A program made the position numbers and the translations under genes. Shown here piece after piece: positions 18,240 through 25,682 of a stretch of DNA of 64,000 nucleotides (positions within the stretch are counted from its first letter, which is position 1; the number at the start of each line of letters is the position of its first letter). The notes below the pieces were generated by a model. It made no database searches and had not been told where the DNA came from. It worked only from the letters and a program-made list of their open reading frames with translations. The stretch is from Nocardia iowensis (GTDB taxonomy: Bacteria > Actinomycetota > Actinomycetes > Mycobacteriales > Mycobacteriaceae). The stretch lies in assembly GCF_019222765.1 (NCBI RefSeq), contig NZ_CP078145.1, positions 744,001 to 808,000 on the forward strand, given 5' to 3'.

Positions 18240-20005
18240 TGGCCACGACAGCGGGCAACACGACCCTGCTCGGCGATCTGCGCCGGATGTGGGCATTGCT
18301 CGCGCTGTCCAGGTGGCGGGTCGTCGTGGCGGTGGCGTGGGGCGTGCTTGCCCTCGGCAGCGGACTGGGGCTGGCGGCGCTGGCCGCGTGGCTGATCGCC
18401 CGTGCCTGGCAGATGCCGCCGGTGCTGGACCTGAGTATCGCGGTGGTGACGGTGCGGGCGCTGGGGATCTCGCGTGGCCTGTGCCGGTATCTGGAGCGGC
18501 TCGCCACCCACGACGTCGCGCTGCGGGCGATGGCGACGGCGCGCACCACGGTCTATCGGACGCTGGCCCGCTCGGACCTCTGGCTGCGTCGGCCCACCGG
18601 TGAGCGGCGGTCGCCCGCTTCCGCAGCGGAGGGTGGCGGTGCTCCCGCGCCGCTGCGGCGCGGCGACCTGCTCGTCCGAATCGGTAGTGACATCGACGAT
18701 CTCGGTGCCGTCGTGGTGCGGGTGTTCGTCCCCGTCGCGGTCGCCGTCATATTGTCCGCGGTTGCGATCGGCCTGCTCGGCACGATTTCGGTGGCCGCGG
18801 CCGCGATCCTGGCCGGGGCACTGGCACTGTCCGGTGTCGTGGCCCCCTGGTTGTCCGCGAAGGCCGCGCGGGAGGCCGAACGGGCGGTGCGCGCGGACCG
18901 TGCCGAGTTCACTGCGCAGGCACTCACGGTGCTCGACCACGCGGCGGAACTACGCGTCGCCGGTCGGCTCGGCGCGGCGCTCGGCGCGGCCACCAAGGCG
19001 GCACAACGTGCGGTCGCGGCGGAAGACGCGGCAGCGGCACGCAGTGCCTGGTCGGCCGCGGCGACGCCGCTCTCGATCGGCGCGAGCGTGCTGGGGGCCT
19101 TGCTCATCGGGATCACCCTGTACGGCCCGTCCGGTGGCGCACCTGGGGCCATGACACCCATGGCGCTCGCCGTGCTGGTTCTGCTCCCGCTGTCGGCGTT
19201 CGAAGCCGTCGGCCCGCTGCCCGCGGCGGCTCAGTCGCTGACCACCGCCCGCGCCGCGTTGCATCGGCTGACACAGCTCGACGGTGCGGCCCGGGACCGC
19301 GCCGCGACCGAAGGTGTCGAACCAGGGGATGCGGTACGTCCCCATCTCGGCGCACGTACGGACGCTGGAGCATTGGAAAGCGCATTGGCGCAACAACTTC
19401 CAGAGCTACCCCCGGGCCGCCGAATCGCGGTGGTCGGCCCGAGCGGTGCCGGAAAAACCACCCTGCTCATGGTCTGGGCCGGGCTCTTCGATACCCCGCG
19501 CCCTGGCGTCACGTTCTTCGCCGAGGACGCCCACCTGTTCAGCACCTCCGTGCTGGAGAACCTCCGGGTGGCCCGCGGTGACCTCACTGCGGAGGAGGCC
19601 GAAAAGGCTTTGCGCACAGTCGGACTCGGCGATTGGCTGGACACCCTCGCGCACGGAGTGCACACCGACCTGATCGGTGGCGCGGCCGCCGTCTCGGGCG
19701 GCCAGCGCCGCCGCATTCTGCTCGCCCGCGCACTCGTGTCACCGGCTCGGGTGCTGCTGCTCGACGAACCGACCGAGCATCTCGAGGCCGAGGCGGGTGC
19801 ACAGCTGTTGCGCGACCTGCTCGACGCCGACAGCGGACTGGTCGAACCCGATCGAACTGTGGTGGTCGTCACACATCAGCTGCCGCCGGACAACCGCGCC
19901 GACGTAATCGTCCGGGTCGACGCATCGGCGCAGGTGACGACCGATTTCGTGGCTCGGGCGATACCCACTTCCGCCCACCGCGAAATTCCGTTGCCGACCC
20001 GCTGA
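18239..20005 (+). CDS. cydC: Thiol reductant ABC exporter subunit CydC
   Basis: Partner of CydD. The 588-aa product has a transmembrane domain (about 1-330), then Walker A GPSGAGKTT, signature VSGGQRRR and Walker B LLLDEPTEHLE; the H-loop histidine is in VVVTHQLP. Regions rich in Ala/Arg around 110-145 and 350-390 are variable spacers. It closes the cyd operon; no strong terminator follows directly, and the next RNA signals (20031-20233) may be read from it or from their own promoter. Confidence 0.94.
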   Translation: MATTAGNTTLLGDLRRMWALLALSRWRVVVAVAWGVLALGSGLGLAALAAWLIARAWQMPPVLDLSIAVVTVRALGISRGLCRYLERLATHDVALRAMATARTTVYRTLARSDLWLRRPTGERRSPASAAEGGGAPAPLRRGDLLVRIGSDIDDLGAVVVRVFVPVAVAVILSAVAIGLLGTISVAAAAILAGALALSGVVAPWLSAKAAREAERAVRADRAEFTAQALTVLDHAAELRVAGRLGAALGAATKAAQRAVAAEDAAAARSAWSAAATPLSIGASVLGALLIGITLYGPSGGAPGAMTPMALAVLVLLPLSAFEAVGPLPAAAQSLTTARAALHRLTQLDGAARDRAATEGVEPGDAVRPHLGARTDAGALESALAQQLPELPPGRRIAVVGPSGAGKTTLLMVWAGLFDTPRPGVTFFAEDAHLFSTSVLENLRVARGDLTAEEAEKALRTVGLGDWLDTLAHGVHTDLIGGAAAVSGGQRRRILLARALVSPARVLLLDEPTEHLEAEAGAQLLRDLLDADSGLVEPDRTVVVVTHQLPPDNRADVIVRVDASAQVTTDFVARAIPTSAHREIPLPTR

Positions 20006-20052
20006 CTCCTCGCTAGATTCGTCAGTACACAAGGAAGGAGGTGGTTCGACGA

Positions 20053-20091
20053 ATGTATGTTCATAGGACTTGTGAGGTGGCTGTCCGCTAG
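20053..20091 (+). CDS. Candidate 12-aa leader peptide MYVHRTCEVAVR
   Basis: A 13-codon frame starts at ATG 20053, with a strong AAGGAAGGAGG at 20031-20041 about 11 bases before it, and ends at TAG 20089-20091. The tiny frame is followed by stacked RNA stems and a T5 tract before the next gene, the usual architecture of a leader peptide with an attenuator. Its codons GAG-GTG-GCT-GTC fall in a segment (20076-20083) that can pair with two downstream partners. A single Cys, plus Tyr and two-codon polar residues, gives no clear amino-acid signal. I do not recognise the peptide as a known family. Confidence 0.5.
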   Translation: MYVHRTCEVAVR

Positions 20092-20233
20092 CGCCACCGC
20101 TGCAACGGTTTCCGTTCGCGCGAGCGCTGAGCGAATACCAGGCAGCCACCCGGCCCCCGAGCCCCCGGTCTAGTCCGACCGGGACCGTGCGATTAACCCC
20201 GCACCGGTTACAGCTCGGGGGTCGTCCCTTTTT
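20076..20233 (+). promoter_or_regulatory. Attenuator-like RNA: switch stems, three-way junction, T5 tract
   Basis: GGTGGCTG at 20076-20083 can pair with GCCACC at 20093-20098 or, longer, with CAGCCACC at 20143-20150, so two folds compete. Next comes a compact three-way junction: closing stem CCCCCGAGC (20154-20162) with GCTCGGGGG (20213-20221); stem CCCGGTC/GACCGGG (20164-20170, 20177-20183); stem ACCGTGCG (20184-20191) with CGCAC-C-GGT (20200-20208). TTTTT follows at 20229-20233, consistent with transcription termination. No B12, T-box, SAM or M-box signature was found. The controlled gene would be the methyltransferase at 20298, or the element is an independent RNA. Confidence 0.55.
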
Positions 20234-20297
20234 GTAGGCGTGTTTGTAATTCTTGCGCTGCAACATATTTCGCCGGGCGGCGATTAAGCTCGGTGGC

Positions 20298-21164
20298 GTG
20301 GATGGGGACTCGCAGCGGAGCCGTACGGCGGAAGGCGCGGCCGCATTGCGCGCCGCGGGTGCGCGCGAGCGAGATCCAGCGCTACGAAACCCGGACAATC
20401 TCGCCGAGCACCTGATCGGTCTGCGATACCGCCTCGGCACCCGTATACCGCCGATGCGGGCAGTGCTGCTGTGGCAGATCGAACGCCGCATGCCGGGGCT
20501 GTACTCCTATGTCACGGCACGCACCAAACACCTAGATGAGCTGCTGCTCACCGAAACCCGAAGCGGCGCAAAACAAGTGGTGATCCTCGGGGCCGGAGCG
20601 GACAGCAGGGCATACCGACTGTCCGATGCACTCGGTGACGCTCAGGTCTTCGAAGTGGATCATCCCGCGACCGGCGCCTGGAAGCGGGAACGGTTGCGCA
20701 ACCTGCCCGACGCGCACTGGGATCGCGTCGGTTTCGTCGCGGTCGACTTCGGCACCGGCACCCTCGACGACGCATTGGCTGATGGCGGAGTGGACCGCGC
20801 TGTTCCCACGGTCTTCCTCTGGGAGGGCGTCACCCCTTACCTGACATCGGCGGAGGTCGACGCGACCCTGTCCGCGATCGCCCGCTTCGCCACAGGCTCC
20901 AGTGTGGTCTTCGATTACTGGTACCGGGACGTCTTCGACCGACCGTGCCCATATCCCGAGGGGGAGAAATTCTTTCGCGGACTGGCCGCACGCGGCGAAC
21001 CAGCGCGATCCGGCCTCGACCCGGCAACCCTGGCCGACCATCTGGCCGAACGTGGCCTACGGCTCATCGACAACGCCGGACCGCGGGAGCTTGCCCGTCA
21101 TCTGCCCGGAGCTCGTCGCCCGATCATGAGCTTCTCCGCGATCGCACACGCCAGGGTGCCGTAA
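20298..21164 (+). CDS. SAM-dependent methyltransferase, leucine carboxymethyltransferase-like family
   Basis: The 288-aa product belongs to the large actinobacterial set of putative SAM-dependent methyltransferases of the PF04072/TIGR00027 type. It has RTAEGAAALRAAG at the start, the SAM-binding glycine loop VVILGAGADSRAYRL, an acidic strand end FEVDHPATGAWKRERL, and FLWEGVTPYLTSAEVDATL. Substrates of this family are mostly unknown; O-methylation of lipids or small acids is often supposed. GTG at 20298 was chosen because homologues begin just before 'SRTAxGAA'; an in-frame ATG at 20253 would add 15 residues unlike the family. Confidence 0.85.
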   Translation: MDGDSQRSRTAEGAAALRAAGARERDPALRNPDNLAEHLIGLRYRLGTRIPPMRAVLLWQIERRMPGLYSYVTARTKHLDELLLTETRSGAKQVVILGAGADSRAYRLSDALGDAQVFEVDHPATGAWKRERLRNLPDAHWDRVGFVAVDFGTGTLDDALADGGVDRAVPTVFLWEGVTPYLTSAEVDATLSAIARFATGSSVVFDYWYRDVFDRPCPYPEGEKFFRGLAARGEPARSGLDPATLADHLAERGLRLIDNAGPRELARHLPGARRPIMSFSAIAHARVP

Positions 21165-21172
21165 ACCGCGAC

Positions 21173-21880
21173 CTAACCGATGTAGCGCTGCAGTCGAGCC
21201 GACAGCCGCGGCTCCAACGGCCCGTCGGCGACGACACGTTCCTCGACATAGGCGAGGTCGCCACCTTCGACAATGCCGTACAGCCGCTTCGCGCCGCCGA
21301 CGACGATGCCGGACTGGCTGCGGATCACCACGTCGGTGGCGAGTTCCCAGGAGGACTGGGTGAGCGCCTGGCCGTAGAAGAGTTCGACGATGCCGGTGCT
21401 GTGCGTGAGCAGCAGTTCGATGACCTCGTCGTTGCCGTCGATGCCCACCCGCCAGAAGCCGCTCTCGCGCAGGTCGGGGCCGCCGTAATTGCCCTCGGCG
21501 TCGAGCACCCAGGACCGGGACTCCCAGGACAGGTAGTCGCCGCCGTCGTGCGCCACGATGACCTGCTGGCCGAACCGGTAGTCACCGCGCTCGGGGTCAT
21601 TGCCCTCGCCCTCGCCGCGCCACACACCGACCATCGGCAGCAGCGCCAGCATGGAGGAGCTCAGATCCGGCCCGAGCCGCAGGTTGGCGGTGTCCTCGGG
21701 CAGCGGCAGATCGGGTAGCACCGGAATGTTGCGGGCACCGGTCGCCTTCGCCCGCTCGACGGCCTCGGACACGGCTTGATCGCCGCTCCGGCGACCAGCC
21801 GAATCGGCCGGAGCGTTGCCGTTCATGTGTTCACTCGCTCGCTCGGCTGGATCGGAACCCTCGCTCGCGAGCTCGCTCAT
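21173..21880 (-). CDS. Nitrobindin/FABP-like beta-barrel protein (Rv0813c type)
   Basis: The 235-aa product has a polar 65-residue head and then a beta-barrel domain starting [11 protein letters not shown], the GxWxGxGxG signature of nitrobindins/THAP4-like proteins. Later strands include [12 protein letters not shown] and the C-terminal [12 protein letters not shown]. The M. tuberculosis gene at this place, Rv0813c, has a fatty-acid-binding-protein-like barrel. Whether this one binds haem or a lipid is open. ATG at 21880 shares ATGA with the stop of the small membrane gene upstream, which supports this start over the internal ATG at 21826. Confidence 0.85.
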   Translation of the reverse strand: MSELASEGSDPAERASEHMNGNAPADSAGRRSGDQAVSEAVERAKATGARNIPVLPDLPLPEDTANLRLGPDLSSSMLALLPMVGVWRGEGEGNDPERGDYRFGQQVIVAHDGGDYLSWESRSWVLDAEGNYGGPDLRESGFWRVGIDGNDEVIELLLTHSTGIVELFYGQALTQSSWELATDVVIRSQSGIVVGGAKRLYGIVEGGDLAYVEERVVADGPLEPRLSARLQRYIG

Positions 21881-21972
21881 GACTCGGTGAACAGCCGGTA
21901 GAAGACGTAAAGGCCGAACCAGCCGATGAGGATGGCAACGGCCACCAGCAGAATCTCGAAGAAGACGACCAC
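21877..21972 (-). CDS. 31-aa single-pass membrane microprotein
   Basis: A GTG-started frame encodes 31 residues, nearly all hydrophobic (residues 2-25, with [20 protein letters not shown]) and a short basic/polar tail YRLFTES. Its stop overlaps the nitrobindin-like gene's ATG by ATGA, so the two are translationally coupled. The sequence TAGACT just upstream on the minus strand could be a -10, leaving almost no leader. It is too short for most ORF callers. No family is recognised; a membrane anchor or regulator for its partner is inference. Confidence 0.6.
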   Translation of the reverse strand: MVVFFEILLVAVAILIGWFGLYVFYRLFTES

Positions 21973-22000
21973 ATTCGGAGTCTAACGACATCCGGCCCTT

Positions 22001-22065
22001 CGTACGCAAACGACCCCGGTGCTTCCCCCCACACTGGGGAAACCCGGGGCCGTTAGCTGCGTACG
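22001..22065. terminator. Long imperfect hairpin after sseC
   Basis: Nested complementary blocks (CGTACGC/GCGTACG outside, then CCCCGG/CCGGGG and CCCC/GGGG) make one long stem-loop starting 7 bases beyond the sseC stop on the minus strand. It probably ends the sulfur operon before the 31-aa gene. Confidence 0.7.
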
Positions 22066-22071
22066 GTCGTC

Positions 22072-22377
22072 TTACTTGGCGACGGCGACGTCCACGGGAT
22101 GGATGCCCGCGCCGTCGGGACGAACCTCCGCGGAACCGTTTCCGGCCGAGGAGAGCGCCCGCACGGTCCACGAGCCCGGCGCCGCGAAGAAGCGGAAGTC
22201 GCCGGTGCCCGAGGCGACGACCTCGGCGGTGAAGTCACCGTTGCCGTCGAGCAGGCGCACGAACGCGCCGCCGACCGGCTGGCCGTCGGTGCTCAGGACG
22301 CGGCCGGTGATGACCGTCTCCTTCTCCACATCGACGCCCGCGGGGATGGCCTGGCCTTGGGTAGGTGCTGCACACAT
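22072..22377 (-). CDS. sseC: DUF1416 protein, SseC-like
   Basis: The 101-aa product is the SseC/DUF1416 type (Rv0814c homologue), a small beta-rich protein always found with the CysA2 sulfurtransferase in mycobacteria. It starts MCAAPTQGQ; the body ([31 protein letters not shown]) resembles a carboxypeptidase-regulatory-like Ig-type fold. A Cys at residue 2 is notable in a sulfur operon. Its role is not established; a partner of the sulfurtransferase is likely. It follows cysA2 by 5 bases. Confidence 0.9.
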   Translation of the reverse strand: MCAAPTQGQAIPAGVDVEKETVITGRVLSTDGQPVGGAFVRLLDGNGDFTAEVVASGTGDFRFFAAPGSWTVRALSSAGNGSAEVRPDGAGIHPVDVAVAK

Positions 22378-22382
22378 GTTGA

Positions 22383-23216
22383 TTACGCTCCCAACTCGAT
22401 CGGTGCACCGACGAGGGAGCCGTATTCGGTCCAGCTCCCGTCGTAGTTCTTGACATTGCTGTGGCCGAGCAGTTCCTGCAGCACGAACCAGGTGTGCGAG
22501 GAACGCTCGCCGATCCGGCAGTAGGCGATGGTGTCCTTCTCGCCGTCCAGGCCGGCTTCCTTGTAGAGCTCGGCGAGTTCGGCGTCGGACTTGAAGGTGC
22601 CGTCCTCGTTCGCGGCCTTGCTCCACGGCACGTTGATGGCGCCGGGGATGTGGCCGGGACGCTGGCTCTGTTCCTGCGGCAGGTGCGCGGGGGCCAGGAT
22701 CTTGCCGGAGAACTCGTCGGGCGAGCGGACGTCGACCAGGTTCTTGCTGCCGATGGCGGCGATGACCTCGTCGCGGAAGGCACGGATCGACACATCGGGA
22801 GCCGCGGCCTTGTACTGGGTGGCCGGGCGGTTCACGCCCTCGGTGGAGAGCGGGCGGCCGTCGAGCTCCCACTTCTTGCGGCCACCGTCGAGCAGCTTGA
22901 CGTTGTTGTGGCCGTACAGCTTGAAGTACCAGTAGGCGTACGCGGCGAACCAGTTGTTGTTGCCGCCGTACAGGATTACCTCGTCGTCGTTGGCGATGCC
23001 GCGCGCCGAGAGCAGATCGGAGAACTGCTCCTGATTCACGAAGTCACGACGAACCGGATCCTGCAGGTCCTTCTTCCAGTCGAGCCGAACGGCGCCCTCG
23101 ATGTGGCCACCGTCGTAGGCGGAGGTGTCCTCGTCTACCTCGACGAAGACGACGCCGGGGGCGTTGAGGTTCTCTTCGGCCCAGTCCACGGAGACCAGGA
23201 CATCGGAGCGAGCCAT
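22383..23216 (-). CDS. cysA2: Thiosulfate sulfurtransferase (CysA2-type rhodanese)
   Basis: Two-domain rhodanese that moves sulfane sulfur from thiosulfate or 3-mercaptopyruvate to an acceptor. The product is 277 aa, the same length as the mycobacterial enzyme. The inactive N-terminal domain spans about 1-130. The catalytic domain has Cys233 in AYCRIGERSSHTWF, a CRxGER-type loop. ATG at 23214-23216 has AAGGA upstream; longer in-frame starts read into the DUF4395 gene. It sits between DUF4395 and sseC in one operon that appears to be under a cysteine-rich uORF. Confidence 0.95.
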   Translation of the reverse strand: MARSDVLVSVDWAEENLNAPGVVFVEVDEDTSAYDGGHIEGAVRLDWKKDLQDPVRRDFVNQEQFSDLLSARGIANDDEVILYGGNNNWFAAYAYWYFKLYGHNNVKLLDGGRKKWELDGRPLSTEGVNRPATQYKAAAPDVSIRAFRDEVIAAIGSKNLVDVRSPDEFSGKILAPAHLPQEQSQRPGHIPGAINVPWSKAANEDGTFKSDAELAELYKEAGLDGEKDTIAYCRIGERSSHTWFVLQELLGHSNVKNYDGSWTEYGSLVGAPIELGA

Positions 23217-23244
23217 GTTGTTCCTTTCAGAGATGACTTGCGGA

Positions 23245-23817
23245 TCAGTTCGGTGCCGGGGACCCGGCGGTGTGATCGTCAGGCCCGGCGGCGGTAGCTT
23301 GCGTAACCACGGAGGGCCCGTGAACACCGCCAGTGGAGGCAGTAGTCCGGCGGAAACGGGCTACCAGGGGATAGATCTGGCAACCCAGGCAGATCCCGAA
23401 CGCCGCGTTCAAGAACGCGGCGAACAGGGCAAAGCCGGCGAACACCACGCCGACAACTGTGGAGCCGAGCGCGAAGCCCAGCAGACTGACCGCCGCGAAG
23501 ACCAGGCCGAGCAGCTGCGCGAACTTCAGCGGCGGCACGGGTTCGGTCTCGGTGGTCGGTGCCACGCGCGGCGCGACGAACTTCGCGTACAGGCGGCCGT
23601 ACGGATGCTTGCGCGGTCCGTAGGCGGCGCCGATCGCGAAGACGACGGCTTGAATGGCGATGAGCACCGCGGCGGCGATGGGGGAGAAGATGGCGGCGAT
23701 CAGCACCAGGACCAGGACGGCGGTGGTCACCCACGCGGCGAAGCGCGGGCCGCGAACGTCGACCTGTCCGTTGGGAATTGGCTGATTATGCGAAGTATTA
23801 CCGATTTCGGTGGGCAT
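23245..23817 (-). CDS. DUF4395 membrane protein
   Basis: The 190-aa product has about four membrane helices (between residues 25 and 150) and the motif AAFGICLGCQIYPL, in which the CxxC pair sits at a membrane face. DUF4395 proteins are often encoded beside rhodaneses or thioredoxins and are suspected of moving sulfur compounds or redox equivalents across the membrane, though this is not proven. ATG is preceded by AGGAG at 23826-23830. It is the first large gene of the sulfur operon and is an insertion compared with the M. tuberculosis order. Confidence 0.88.
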   Translation of the reverse strand: MPTEIGNTSHNQPIPNGQVDVRGPRFAAWVTTAVLVLVLIAAIFSPIAAAVLIAIQAVVFAIGAAYGPRKHPYGRLYAKFVAPRVAPTTETEPVPPLKFAQLLGLVFAAVSLLGFALGSTVVGVVFAGFALFAAFLNAAFGICLGCQIYPLVARFRRTTASTGGVHGPSVVTQATAAGPDDHTAGSPAPN

Positions 23818-23906
23818 TGTGCGTACTCCTGCGCTGGATGCGTCTGTTGGCTGGAAAATTGCCAGTTCGCCGGGGGATCAACGAGATCACTCGCGCGGCG
23901 GACAGA

Positions 23907-23938
23907 GGTCGGCGTCAGGAAATCTGAAGGAGCCGACC
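23907..23938 (-). promoter_or_regulatory. Leader hairpin with anti-Shine-Dalgarno loop
   Basis: GGTCGGC/GCCGACC forms a 7-bp stem right after the uORF stop. Its minus-strand loop carries CTCCTT, complementary to the AGGAG of the DUF4395 gene about 100 bases further on. Whether it sequesters that site depends on ribosomes on the uORF; this is inference. Confidence 0.45.
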
Positions 23939-23940
23939 GC

Positions 23941-24006
23941 TCAGCGGCACAGGCAGCAACAACCACCGAGGCGGCACAGGTCAACTGTGCGGCGTCGGGT
24001 GAGCAT
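23941..24006 (-). CDS. Cysteine-rich upstream ORF (leader peptide) of the sulfur operon
   Basis: A 21-residue frame from ATG 24004-24006 to TGA at 23941-23943 contains five cysteines, four of them in CCCLC next to the end, after RRRTVDLCRLGG. Polycysteine uORFs of this sort are described in mycobacteria, where they repress downstream sulfur-assimilation genes when cysteine is plentiful and relieve repression when ribosomes stall on Cys codons. Here it lies 124 bases before DUF4395-cysA2-sseC. The 'RRxVDLCR' stretch also resembles actinobacterial leader peptides before sulfur transport genes. Strand, position and composition all fit this role; the exact mechanism here is inferred. Confidence 0.8.
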   Translation of the reverse strand: MLTRRRTVDLCRLGGCCCLCR

Positions 24007-24033
24007 CAGCTCGTGGTTGGAAAGCACGAACGC

Positions 24034-24039
24034 AGTTTA
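24034..24039 (-). promoter_or_regulatory. Candidate -10 of the sulfur operon leader
   Basis: On the minus strand TAAACT (TANNNT type) lies about 28 bases before the uORF ATG, which gives a transcription start near 24027 and a short leader. Based on pattern only. Confidence 0.35.
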
Positions 24040-24109
24040 CCTAATCGGGCGGGAGAATTGGACCCCGGGTTGATCACAGGTGTCCGGGGAACTTGTCAAG
24101 GCGCCTAAG

Positions 24110-24242
24110 CAGGCGCAGCCGGACGCAGTCCGTCGTCAGACCGCGCATGGCCGGAGCGAATGCGGAGGTACGCAGAACAGGCGCAGCCGGACGTCAGTCC
24201 GTCATCAGCCCGCGCATGGCCGGAGCGAATGCGGAGGTACGC
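24110..24242. repeat. Two-copy imperfect tandem repeat (about 64 bp each)
   Basis: Units at 24110-24173 and 24178-24242 share CAGGCGCAGCCGGACG, CAGTCCGTC, and CGCGCATGGCCGGAGCGAAT followed by GCGGAGGTACGC, with few differences. They fill the gap between the thiX stop and the sulfur operon leader. No coding function is apparent. Confidence 0.8.
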
Positions 24243-24683
24243 CTAGGCGGCTATGGTCAGCGGCTCTAGCGCGGAGCGCAGATCGGTCACCTTCGGCACG
24301 CCGGAGATCCGAAAGCGTTCGCGGCCTTCACTATCGAAGACGAACGTGGTCGGCAGCGAGAGCACGTTCAGTTCCTTGGCGAGCACGGGCTCGGCATCGA
24401 TGTCGACTTCGATGTCCAGCGGCGGCTGCGCCGATTCGGCCAGCTGCCCGGTGACATCGGCGACGACGCGGCGCACCGCGGCACACGGCCCGCACCAGTC
24501 GGCGGAGAAATGCAGCACGGCGGGGCCGGTTCCGGTCACGCCGACGGAGGCGAGCAAACCGGCACGCGCCGAGTGGGTTTCGATCACGTCCGCGGCGCGG
24601 ACCTTGCCCTCGCGGCGGCGCAGCACGACGCCCACCGCCACGGCGGCCAGCAACACCACTGCCAGAATTGTGATTTCGATCAT
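24243..24683 (-). CDS. thiX: Membrane-anchored thioredoxin-like protein (ThiX type)
   Basis: The 146-aa product has an N-terminal membrane helix (residues 3-21), a basic stop-transfer RRREGK, and a thioredoxin fold whose active site is DWCGPC (Cys64, Cys67), with the cis-proline region SLPTTFVF. It corresponds to Rv0816c. The positive-inside rule predicts the thioredoxin domain on the cytoplasmic side. ATG at 24683 overlaps the lmeA stop by 4 bp, so it is co-translated with lmeA. Confidence 0.88.
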   Translation of the reverse strand: MIEITILAVVLLAAVAVGVVLRRREGKVRAADVIETHSARAGLLASVGVTGTGPAVLHFSADWCGPCAAVRRVVADVTGQLAESAQPPLDIEVDIDAEPVLAKELNVLSLPTTFVFDSEGRERFRISGVPKVTDLRSALEPLTIAA

Positions 24684-25486
24684 GGTCGCTGCAATCGGTC
24701 GAGGTCGATCGTCACGTTCACACCCTTGCCCTCCACCACGATCCACCCGCCGTCCGTGCGGACCTTGGTGGGATGGACACCGAACGGCAATTCCTTGATG
24801 TCGATAGTACGGGTGAACCGCGCGAGCACCGCCGGGTGCTCGGTCGCCGGGATCGCCGCGGCCGGAATCGTCTTCTCGTTCCCGGTCTTGGGGCAGAAGC
24901 CGGTCGCGACGACGTTCAGCCGGTCGCCGTCGAGCAGCAGATCGGCCTGCACGGCGACCTTTCCGCCGCCGTACTGGGTGCCGGAGAACTCCGGCAGCTT
25001 GCCGAACAGGCACAGCGGCTCGTCGTCCGCCGCGGTCAACCCCGAGCCACCCGAGCCGCCGGTGCCATCGGATTTGTCCGCCACCCTGCCCTGCACCTGC
25101 AGGTCGGGGATGTTGAACAACCTGCCGAGCTCGGTCGGCCCGATCCGCAGCGAGCTCTCCACCCGCTCCACCGGCACGTTGCGCAGGCTGCCGTCGACCA
25201 GGTCGCTCAGCGGCAGCCGCACGCCGGTCAGCAGCGCTTCGAGCTCGTATTCGCCCGGCGTATGCGGTTGGTTTCCGCTTGCCCTGATCAGCACGCTGTC
25301 GTAGCGACCGTCGATGCCCTGGCCGAGGAATTGAATCCCGCCGATGGCCACCGCGGGATCGGCGGGCAGATCGGCGCCCTCGCGTAGCGCGCGCGACACC
25401 CGGTATTCCGAGTAGGCCGCGACGCTGAAATCAATGACTACTGCGAGTCCCGCGAGAATCAGCAGCCCGATGATGAGCTTGCGCAT
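24680..25486 (-). CDS. lmeA: LmeA family phospholipid-binding protein (DUF2993)
   Basis: The 268-aa product has an N-terminal signal or anchor helix (MRKLIIGLLILAGLAVVIDF) and a DUF2993 body. Its M. tuberculosis counterpart Rv0817c is the LmeA gene, a cell-envelope protein needed for mannan elongation in lipomannan and lipoarabinomannan. Membrane-proximal, outside the cytoplasm, is the expected location. A Gly/Ser-rich insert (about residues 140-150) and a Cys pair in the second half (PLCLFG, GFCPKTG) may form a disulfide. It is divergent from glnR, 196 bp apart. Confidence 0.88.
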   Translation of the reverse strand: MRKLIIGLLILAGLAVVIDFSVAAYSEYRVSRALREGADLPADPAVAIGGIQFLGQGIDGRYDSVLIRASGNQPHTPGEYELEALLTGVRLPLSDLVDGSLRNVPVERVESSLRIGPTELGRLFNIPDLQVQGRVADKSDGTGGSGGSGLTAADDEPLCLFGKLPEFSGTQYGGGKVAVQADLLLDGDRLNVVATGFCPKTGNEKTIPAAAIPATEHPAVLARFTRTIDIKELPFGVHPTKVRTDGGWIVVEGKGVNVTIDLDRLQRP

Positions 25487-25682
25487 TCGTGAACCTTATC
25501 GGCCCTACGGCTGACGGTGTATTTCTGGTATCAGACATATCACTCGACGTGACTCGACCACCCGGATGGCGAGGTCATCGGGGTTCACGCGCTAATCTTG
25601 CATCCGAATTACCTGTGATCAGCGACGTGGCCCCCGGCAGTGCGGCTGTTGTCCTCGGAGCTACGAGATGGGAGGAGAGCTT

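Noticed and set aside
13851..18296. A 1481-codon minus-strand open frame opposite cydA, cydB and cydD
   Set aside because: It is antisense to three well-identified genes, its translation is low-complexity (His/Arg/Gly/Asp rich), and such frames are expected from the high GC at third positions.
20154..20221. Assignment of the three-way junction to a known riboswitch
   Set aside because: No B12 box, T-box, SAM core, M-box or 6C-type C-rich loops were found, so no class name is given.
23214..23327. An upstream start extending cysA2 by 37 codons
   Set aside because: It would read into the end of the DUF4395 gene; the internal ATG has AAGGA and gives the family's usual 277 residues.
24110..24242. 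Possible insertion-sequence ends
   Set aside because: The two units are direct, not inverted, with no transposase or target duplication.
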